This document shows positions 57,430-64,000 of a stretch of 64,000 nucleotides of DNA, one piece after another. The stretch's first letter is position 1; each line of letters opens with the position of its first letter. The DNA is from Oryzias latipes (Eukaryota > Chordata > Actinopteri > Beloniformes > Adrianichthyidae). The stretch is from NCBI RefSeq assembly GCF_002234675.1, contig NC_019862.2, positions 31,593,134 through 31,657,133 on the forward strand, in the 5' to 3' direction. Below the pieces are notes generated by a model, which ran no database searches, was not told the DNA's origin, and was given only the letters and a program-made list of their open reading frames with translations. The position numbers and the translations under genes were made by a program.

Positions 57430-57958
57430 GGAGTGTAAGGGGCCATTCGATTGGTTAAAAGCGAACCCGCCTGCTTTGCCGATGAGTTTGATTGACAGAT
57501 TCACTAGCCAATGGTGAGATTAGTCGACCCGCTCCGTCAGATGAGTCTCAATATTCACCGTAGAAAAATCTCTCACACACACGGGGAGATTCACAAACGA
57601 GAACGGGATTTTGAATGCACAGTCTGCAATTCGAATGATCTGTGAGTTCACATCACATGTGTACCTAAAAATCATGTTTGTGAAGCACCTACTGTGTATT
57701 TCTGATACATTTATTGTGAATTTCTAAAATGTTTTTGTGAAAAACAGTATGCACATTTGTGAGAAACACTTATTGTGCATTTGTAAAACATTTAGTGTGC
57801 ATGTGTGAAACACAATCTGTGTGTTTGTGAAACACAGGGTGTGTATTTCCGAATTTATTTTTCACGTTTGCATAAAATGACATTTGTGAATCGGAGCGTG
57901 TGCATTTGTAAAACCGGTTGTGTGCATTTCTGATTATTGAGACTGAATTAACTCCATA
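57430..57958. repeat. Right long terminal inverted repeat
   Basis: Inverted complement of the left repeat, with the same subterminal TGTGCATTTGTGAA-type array (57680-57920). Confidence 0.85.
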
Positions 57959-58250
57959 TCTTTAGCATTAACCTAAAGTTTGAGCAAATATACATGAAAA
58001 AGAACAATGTTTCTTCAGAAAAAGAATCCAGCTTTTCAATAGAAAACTCCTTCAAAGACACTAAATGAGCCCACAAACATTAATCTGTTTGGATAAATAT
58101 TCCATTTGATGCTTTTTAAAGTCAGCATCTTTAGCATTAACCTAAAGTTTGAGCAAATATACATGAAAAAGAACAATGTTTCTTCAGAAAAAGAATCCAG
58201 CTTTTCAATAGAAAACTCCTCCAAGACACTGAGTAAGCCCACAAACATTA
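57959..58250. repeat. Tandem duplication at the transposon target
   Basis: A unit of about 165 bp (TTCCATTTGATGC, CATCTTTAGCATTAACC, AAAGAACAATGTTTCTTC, AACATTAATCTGTTTGG) occurs twice. The first copy is split by the 6.4-kb transposon (51520-51558 plus 57959-58100); the second is intact (58105-58268). Confidence 0.85.
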
Positions 58251-58455
58251 ATCTGTTTGGCTGAATATTTCATTTTTACAGATGTGTAGACAAACAACTG
58301 TCTTCTTTGTTGTTTGTGTGTGTTCATCTCTCCATCCTGTAAAGGTGGGACCAGCGTTGCCTTCAGAAGGTGGAGCGTTACGTCTCGTCCAGCGGGGCGT
58401 GACGGCTGCACAGACTTAGACACACCAACAGGAAGTTCAGTCTGTTGTTGAAGCC

Positions 58456-58518
58456 ATGCTGGGCGCCACGGTCGGACTGCTGCTGTCGCTTCTGACCCAT
58501 GGAAGTCTGAGGGTTTGT
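58456..58518 (+). CDS. Candidate signal-peptide exon of a host gene
   Basis: ATG 58456 reads MLGATVGLLLSLLTHGSLR, a short n-region, a hydrophobic core and small residues, i.e. a signal-peptide profile. A possible donor AGG/GTTTGT follows at 58512. The upstream 5'-UTR-like sequence (58380-58455) is not TE-like. Many fish immune-type receptors start with such an exon. No second exon is visible before the Gypsy element, so this is tentative; without splicing the frame stops at 58522. Confidence 0.33.
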
Positions 58519-58688
58519 GTTTGAGTCCTTATTTTCTTGTAATATTTGTATTTGACTCATTTATTTCTTTATTTTAGCTTGATGGTCATTGCTGGTGGGT
58601 ATAAATAAGAATAATGTTTAAGGTAAACATGCAAAACCTTAAGTTTGTTTCAAAATAAAAATCCAAGTATATTTACAGGCAATAAAAA

Positions 58689-59061
58689 TGTTATGGTTAG
58701 GGGTTTTCTTTTATTTGGTTTTGTGTTGTTGTGTTTTGTACTTATGTTTTGTCTGCTTTGTGCTTCTGCAGGGTGGCCTGGGGCAGGAGGCGTGGCCTTC
58801 TAGACTGGTGTCTCTGCACACCTGCACCCAATCTACACTGTCCTTTAAAAGCCTCTCCCTGGCTCTTCCAACCTGCCAGGTTATTTTCCTTTCCATGTGG
58901 CCTCGCCCTTGTTCCTGTGAACGCTGTCTGTGGCCTAGCCTCCTGCCTTCACCCCCAGTCTGCCTCCTTTGGTTTTGTTCCTGTGGTGAAGCTAATAAAC
59001 ATCACTTATCTGACACATCCAGTCTGACTCTGCTCTGGGATCCGTCTACACGCCGTGACAG
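58689..59061 (+). repeat. Ty3/Gypsy 5' LTR
   Basis: Begins TGTTATGG and ends GCCGTGACA (373 bp). It includes a TTTAAAAG box (about 58843) and AATAAA (58995-59000), as expected for promoter and polyadenylation. Fifteen bases later the gag ATG begins. Confidence 0.8.
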
Positions 59062-59076
59062 AATAACCTGGCCACA

Positions 59077-60141
59077 ATGGATCCCGCAGAGCTAGACAAA
59101 GTGAAGCAAGCCATCACATCCCAAGGGGCTCTCGTGGGACAACATGACCGAGCTCTTCAGGAGATCATGTCTTCTCTTCAACATCTCTCCACCGGAGTAA
59201 ACCGGCTCGGCGGTCGTCTGGACGAGGTCTCCTCCCAACTCACATCTCTAAAGTCTTCAGACCATGCTCCTTCCGTGGACCTCAACCCAGCTCCGAGTCC
59301 AGCTCCTCCTCCGGTTCCTGCCTCACAGCTCCGTGAGCCCTTCATCCCCACTCCGAGCAGGTTTTCAGGAGAACCAGGACTCTGCAAACCGTTTCTCCAC
59401 CAGTGCAGGCTTGTGTTTGAGCAGCAGCCCTTCTCTTTTTCGTCCGACAGAGCAAGAGTGGCTTTCATAATGAGTTTGCTTTCAGGAAAGGCGTCCGCCT
59501 GGGCTGTAGCGCTGTCTGGCGGAAACTCCCCGCTCTGTGAATCCCTGCCGCTGTTCACCGCAGAAATGCTGCGTGTTTTTGATCATCCCCTGGAGGGGAA
59601 AGAGACGAGTAACCGCCTGCTCGCCCTACGCCAAGGTCCTGGTCCGGTATCGGCTTACTCCATCGACTTCCGGATTCTGGCTGCAGAGTGTGGGTGGGAC
59701 GAGAAAGCGCTCATAGGAATCTTCTACCGCGGCCTCAGGGAGGACATTAAAGATGAACTGGCGGCTCGCGACGAATCTTCAAGTCTGGAGGAGTTGATTT
59801 CCCTCTCCACCAGACTGGACAACCGTCTTCGGGAGAGACGCAGGGAAAGAGCAGGAGGAACGCCGTACTCAAGCCGCTGCTCTCCGCCTGAGCTACGTCA
59901 CCAGCCCGTGAGTCCCCCGGCTGCGGCTCAGAGGGCGGCCACCCCCATTTCAGCACCAATCCAGCTGGTCAGCAGTGAGGAGCCCATGCAGCTCGGCAGG
60001 ACTCGGCTCTCGGCTGAGGAACGTCAACGCCGTTTCCACCAGGGGCTCTGCATCTACTGTGGCCTGTCCGGCCATCTCCGGCGCAGCTGTCCTGCGCGAC
60101 CAAAAGACCATGCTCATCAGGCTCAGGAGGGGCACTGGTGA
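59077..60141 (+). CDS. Ty3/Gypsy gag
   Basis: 354 codons from MDPAELDKVKQAI. N-terminal helical region, a Pro-rich linker (SPAPPPVPASQL), a capsid-like domain (FSGEPGLCKPFLHQCRLVFE to YRGLREDIKDEL) and a C-terminal CCHC knuckle, [14 protein letters not shown]. It ends EGHW-stop at 60141. The pol frame overlaps in the -1 phase, the usual Gypsy arrangement. A GCR insertion at 60193 separates gag from pol. Resembles fish Sushi-type chromovirus gag. Confidence 0.88.
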   Translation: MDPAELDKVKQAITSQGALVGQHDRALQEIMSSLQHLSTGVNRLGGRLDEVSSQLTSLKSSDHAPSVDLNPAPSPAPPPVPASQLREPFIPTPSRFSGEPGLCKPFLHQCRLVFEQQPFSFSSDRARVAFIMSLLSGKASAWAVALSGGNSPLCESLPLFTAEMLRVFDHPLEGKETSNRLLALRQGPGPVSAYSIDFRILAAECGWDEKALIGIFYRGLREDIKDELAARDESSSLEELISLSTRLDNRLRERRRERAGGTPYSSRCSPPELRHQPVSPPAAAQRAATPISAPIQLVSSEEPMQLGRTRLSAEERQRRFHQGLCIYCGLSGHLRRSCPARPKDHAHQAQEGHW

Positions 60142-60192
60142 GCCGAACTCCTGTTGACCCCTCCTCCCGGCGCTTCCTCCTTGAAGGTGTTT
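59926..60192 (+). repeat. 267-bp direct duplication, left copy
   Basis: Identical over 267 bp to 62483-62749. It spans the gag C-terminus (CCHC knuckle), the gag stop and the start of pol. The two copies flank the antisense GCR exactly. Confidence 0.95.
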
Positions 60193-62482
60193 ATTTATTT
60201 TTTTTTTTTTTTAACTTGTCCTGTCCAACAGCTGGGCAGACAGACGAGAGCTGAGGGCCTCTTGTGTTGGACATATTTTGCTTTAACAAGAGGAGTTATT
60301 AATCTTCTGACAAACCAAAGGTATGTCTGAAGAAACCCCTTTTGTAATTGAGGCCAAACTTTATTAATTTCAATCATGTCTGAAAATCTTTGGTGTTGGA
60401 CCGGACGGAAAAGGAAAGAGGGGAAGAAGAGAGACGGACGCTAGAGAGATGGGGGGGTAGGGGGTGATAATAGGAGGGGAAGGGGGATAAGACCATGAAG
60501 CAGCATAAAGCAACAAGTTTACTGGTTGTTAATCATTATGGTAAGGTTCAAATGCAGTACAAAAAGGGCGGGGCCTGTCCACACACACACTCAAATGTTA
60601 TAAACACACCTGCTAGCTGCAAAAATGTCCACCTGTCGACATGTACACAAAACAGATAGTGTTCACACGCATACTTATGCCTGATAACCAACTAGTGTGA
60701 AATATTTCAGTCATTCAGTCATGCAAGCTATTAGTGCAAAGGTGAGCTAACACCAGTGCTCAGGTGAGGTTTTATGTTCTTCTAAAATGGATGGTGGAAC
60801 GTGAAAAGAAGGAGGGAGAGTGCCCAGACATCCCCACCCCAAGACCCCCACCGCACCAGCAGCGGCAGCCGGAATCCCCCCAACGCCACACGGGAACCGG
60901 CAGGGAACAACCGCCGCCCGGGCGACCAAGCCCGCCACCCAGGCCAGGGCCAGCAGGGCCGCCGCAAGGCCCCCAGAGCCAGAGGCCAGGGAAGCACGGA
61001 GGGAAAGAGAGCGCCGCCCCAGCCCAACCAGGAGAGCAGCCCCCCCGCCGCGCCGGGAGAACCCAACGCAGAGCCCCACCGGAGAAGGACGCCCACAGCC
61101 CCAAACGAGCACCCCACCACCACCCAGGAGTTCCGGGCATCCCCCCGCCCCAACCCCAGGTACGAGCCAGGACCCCCCAAGGGAGACCCGCTCCGCACTC
61201 CAGGCAACCATCCGCCCGGCCCACGGTTGGTCCAGGGAGGAGCGAGGCAGGGGGCCCGCCGCCCCCGCCCAGGAGGGGGGAACCCCGGGGAAAAAAAGAG
61301 GGCCCACAAGGGGTGTTATAAATATGGCCCGACCAGGCTCGGCCACAGTTGGAAATTTGGCGGGGCCCAGCACTCAGGAGCAAGGACCAGAACCCACCCC
61401 CCAGGGACCAGACACCCCCGGCTCAGATGTAATGTGAACTCCCCCACCGCGCGGAGAGAGCACCGCCGGGCCCAGGAAGCCGGCACCCCGGGGACACGGC
61501 CGCCGTTGCAAAGGGGGGCCCGCACCCCCCACCAGGGAAGAGGCAGGGGACAGATGGACCCAGGTCCCACCTTCCTTGCAAATTGTGTGTGCGTGTATGT
61601 GTGTTTGAGATGGTGTGTGTGTGCATGTGTGTGTGTTTATGTTGGGATGTATATATTGAGGGGGGAGGGGTGTGTGTACTAAGGGGGGTGCAGTTAAAAT
61701 TGGCGGGTAGGGCACTAAGGGGACATCTCCTGATTACTCACAGTGACGTCCCCTCACCCTCCCCACCAAGGGGCCCTAAATGTCTAAGGTGCGGTTAAAA
61801 TTGGCGGGTAGGGTGCTAGGAGGACATCCGCTGCTTGCTGGCAGTGATGTCCAAGCACCCCCCCTACCAAGGGCCCTACATGTCTAAGGTGCAAATAAAA
61901 CCGAAAGAGGGGGGGCCCACTCCATACGGCAACCATAGGAGGGGGGCCACTGCCTAGTAAACCCCCCCCAAGGCTCATCGCAGGCTAAGCCCCCCACCCC
62001 CTCACCCTATTATGAGGTTATATGAGGAAGGGGGTAAGTTGGGGACAGCTGATAGACTGTCCCCCGGTGGTCAAACAGCTGTCCCCCGCCCCCCCCCCAG
62101 CAAGGGGGCCAGGCCCACCCAGCCCAGGGGCCCCACCCCCGGAGGCGCCGACACCCCAGGCCCAGCACCACCCCCCCCACACAGAGAGAGAGGAGCCAGA
62201 AAGCGCCGGCCCCCCCCGGAGCAAGCCCAGGCCCCCACCCCCAAACGCCGGCCCTAGAAGAGCTCTGGTCAGGCCTCGACGGGACCGAGGCAGCCAACCG
62301 GCCGGGGAAACCGCCGATGGCCTCAGCGGAGACCCCGGCCCGTCAACCCCCCCTGCCCCGTACCAATAGTGGACCCCCCCCCCTCCCCCAGAATGCCCCC
62401 CCACAGGTCAGGGCCGACAAGACCCCCCACCCCACCCCACCCCAGACCCCGCAGCCGAAGCGGAGGACACCCTGAGCGACCA
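60193..62482 (-). mobile_element. GCR retroposon copy G, antisense in Gypsy
   Basis: On the minus strand this is a near full-length GCR: it starts within the GGGTGTCCTCCGCTTCGGCT block, contains all GC-rich and CA-rich blocks and ends with the poly(A) (T run at about 60200-60213). It reads collinear with copies E, A, F and C. It separates Gypsy gag and pol. Open frames on both strands are proline- or glycine-rich artefacts. Confidence 0.85.
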
Positions 62483-62749
62483 GCTCAGAGGGCGGCCACC
62501 CCCATTTCAGCACCAATCCAGCTGGTCAGCAGTGAGGAGCCCATGCAGCTCGGCAGGACTCGGCTCTCGGCTGAGGAACGTCAACGCCGTTTCCACCAGG
62601 GGCTCTGCATCTACTGTGGCCTGTCCGGCCATCTCCGGCGCAGCTGTCCTGCGCGACCAAAAGACCATGCTCATCAGGCTCAGGAGGGGCACTGGTGAGC
62701 CGAACTCCTGTTGACCCCTCCTCCCGGCGCTTCCTCCTTGAAGGTGTTT
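62483..62749 (+). repeat. 267-bp direct duplication, right copy
   Basis: Second copy of 59926-60192, without any mismatch that I can see. It carries a second CCHC knuckle and gag stop (62696-62698). Confidence 0.95.
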
Positions 62750-64000
62750 CTTTTGATTCAACCACAGTAGAGATCCATGCTTTAATGGACTCGGGTGCGG
62801 ATGACAACTTCATCGACTCTCGGTTTGTTTCTCAGTCCAAGATCCCTACAGAACCACTCCCTAGGCCTAGGAGAGTTTATGCTTTGGACGGTAGACTGTT
62901 GGCCTGTGTTACTCATCGTACTCTCCCTGTGTCTCTGCTGGTTTCTGGAAATCACAGAGAACTGATCTATTTTAATGTGGTTCCCTCTACATCAGCTCAG
63001 CTCGTGTTAGTTCTACCTTGGTTGAAGTTGCATAACCCACACATAGATTGGTCATCACAATCTATTGTACACTGGAGCCTGTTTTGCCATTCTCATTGCC
63101 TGCATTCTGCTGTGCCGCCTGTTGCCTGTTCGCACGTGCCCCCTAGGCCTGTAGACCTTTCTTTAGTTCCACCAGAATATCATGACCTCAAAGATGTTTT
63201 TTCAAAAGACCACGCTAAGTCTCTGCCTCCCCATAGACCATATGACTGTGAGATTGAGCTGATTTCTGGAGCTCCACTTCCCTCTAGCAAGTTGTATAAC
63301 CTCTCTAAACCAGAAAGGGAAGACATGGAGACTTGTATCACAGAGAGCCTGGCAGCTGGTCTCATTCGCCCCTCTTCTTCTCCAGTAGTGGCTGGGTTTT
63401 TCTTTGTTGAGAAAAAGGACAAAACCCTCCGCCCTTGCATCGATTATAGAGGTTTAAACGCTATCACTGTTAAGAACAAGTACCCTCTTCCACTCATGGA
63501 CTCTGCCTTTAGTTCTCTCCAGACCGCCAGCCACAGTTTTCACTAAACTAGACCTCCGAAGCGCCTATCACTTGGTGAGGATAAAGGAAGGAGATGAGTG
63601 GAATATGGCATTCAACACCCCCCTCGGACATTTTGAATACACTGTGATGCCCTTTGGACTTACCAATGCTCCTGCGGTATTTCAGTGTCTCATTAACGAT
63701 GTGCTGCGCAACACGTTGAATAGATTTGTGTTTGTTTATTTAGATGACATTTTGATTTTTTCACAGACTCCTGTCAGACATGTCCTTCAGCGGTTGTTAA
63801 CCAATAGGCGCTATGTCAAGGGGGAGAAATGTGTTTTTCATGTTTCCACTATCAGTTTTCTTGGTTTTGTTATTGAAAGGGGGGGGGCAACTCAAGCTAG
63901 ACCCTGCTAAGATTACAGCAGTGGCGGACTGGCCTAGACCCACTAACAGAAAGCAACTCCAGAGGTTCTTGGGGTTTGCTAACTTTTACCGTAGGTTTAT
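62695..64000 (+). pseudogene. Ty3/Gypsy pol: protease and reverse transcriptase (runs off the window)
   Basis: After the gag stop, in the -1 phase: protease motif [13 protein letters not shown] (about 62784), then [28 protein letters not shown], and RT blocks [32 protein letters not shown] and [14 protein letters not shown] frame break near 63546 is followed by [19 protein letters not shown] and the catalytic [10 protein letters not shown] (about 63735-63760). Another break in a G8 run near 63885 precedes [10 protein letters not shown] at the edge. Same family as 48681-51301. Inactive because of the frameshifts. Confidence 0.9.

Larger units (their letters stand above)
51559..57958. mobile_element. 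6.4-kb DNA transposon with ~530-bp TIRs and integrase-type transposase exons
   Basis: Termini TATGGAGTTAATTCAGTCTC (51559) and its exact complement ending 57958. The 6-bp duplication TCTTTA lies at 51553-51558 and 57959-57964. The inverted repeats extend about 530 bp (51559-52089 and 57430-57958). On the minus strand, GT-AG-bounded exons encode pieces of a DDE integrase-like protein. A 6-bp duplication with an integrase-like transposase recalls the eukaryotic IS3EU group of Repbase, but I assign this only tentatively. It contains another DNA transposon (53925-55355) and a LINE tail (about 56050-56300). Confidence 0.85.

Noticed and set aside
60764..62404. Several long overlapping frames on both strands (up to 293 codons), proline/arginine- or glycine/tryptophan-rich
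   Set aside because: They occur in every phase of the GC-rich GCR repeat simply because stop codons are rare there. Homologous frames in other copies start and stop at different places and carry frameshifts; no domain is visible.

Overview
This is a teleost-type nuclear genomic window made almost entirely of nested transposable elements (TEs). The organism type is inferred from the element families: Rex1-like and L2 LINEs, an L1/Tx1-clade LINE, a Penelope-like element, Ty3/Gypsy elements with chromodomain integrase, many hAT remnants with 8-bp target duplications, and tRNA-derived SINEs. AATAAA-type signals, GT-AG splice signals and CA/TA microsatellites fit this. Nothing looks bacterial.

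Layout. 1-4530: a broken copy of an intronless coiled-coil gene (minus strand), split by a Penelope-like retroelement (673-3591) whose terminal repeat carries a hammerhead-ribozyme-like fold. 4572-4623: a lone minus-strand mini-exon. 4777-5790: DNA-transposon remnants. 5798-10586: an L2 LINE broken by an unclassified insertion and a hAT element. 10587-12900: mostly non-coding, with one candidate host exon and a hAT element. 12900-14775: a second L2. 15120-18962: L1/Tx1 LINE fragments in both orientations around a Gypsy-type LTR. 18963-19834: unclassified repeat-like DNA.

19835-38419 is a deep nest. The outer host is a GC-rich, poly(A)-tailed retroposon that I cannot assign to a family (called GCR here). 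It is split by a Rex1-like LINE (20340-26575, itself holding an L2 and a Harbinger-type MITE) and by a hAT element (26840-37405). Inside the hAT lie a second MITE, a SINE and another GCR copy. Inside that GCR copy sits a chimeric retrocopy (29829-36445): an L1/Tx1 LINE fused in mid-ORF2 to a GCR 3' end. The LINE part is in turn split by a 2.27-kb hAT. Target-site duplications at nearly every level allow the order to be read.

40882-44295 is the one intact long protein gene: an intronless 1137-residue coiled-coil protein of unknown function, the parent-like partner of the broken copy at the left edge. 44660-48680 holds two more GCR copies, one split by an antisense truncated GCR. 48681-51301 is the 3' half of a Gypsy element. 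51559-57958 is a 6.4-kb DNA transposon with about 530-bp terminal inverted repeats, a 6-bp target duplication and spliced exons of an integrase-type (DDE) transposase. 58456 may start a host exon for a signal peptide. 58689-64000 is a second Gypsy element running off the right edge, split by an antisense GCR flanked by an identical 267-bp duplication.

The main candidate for something undescribed is GCR. It is long, GC-rich and apparently non-coding, with a poly(A) tail and LINE-style target duplications. It seems to be moved in trans, probably by the L1/Tx1 LINE to which one insertion is fused. This resembles the logic of primate SVA elements, but that comparison is my inference.
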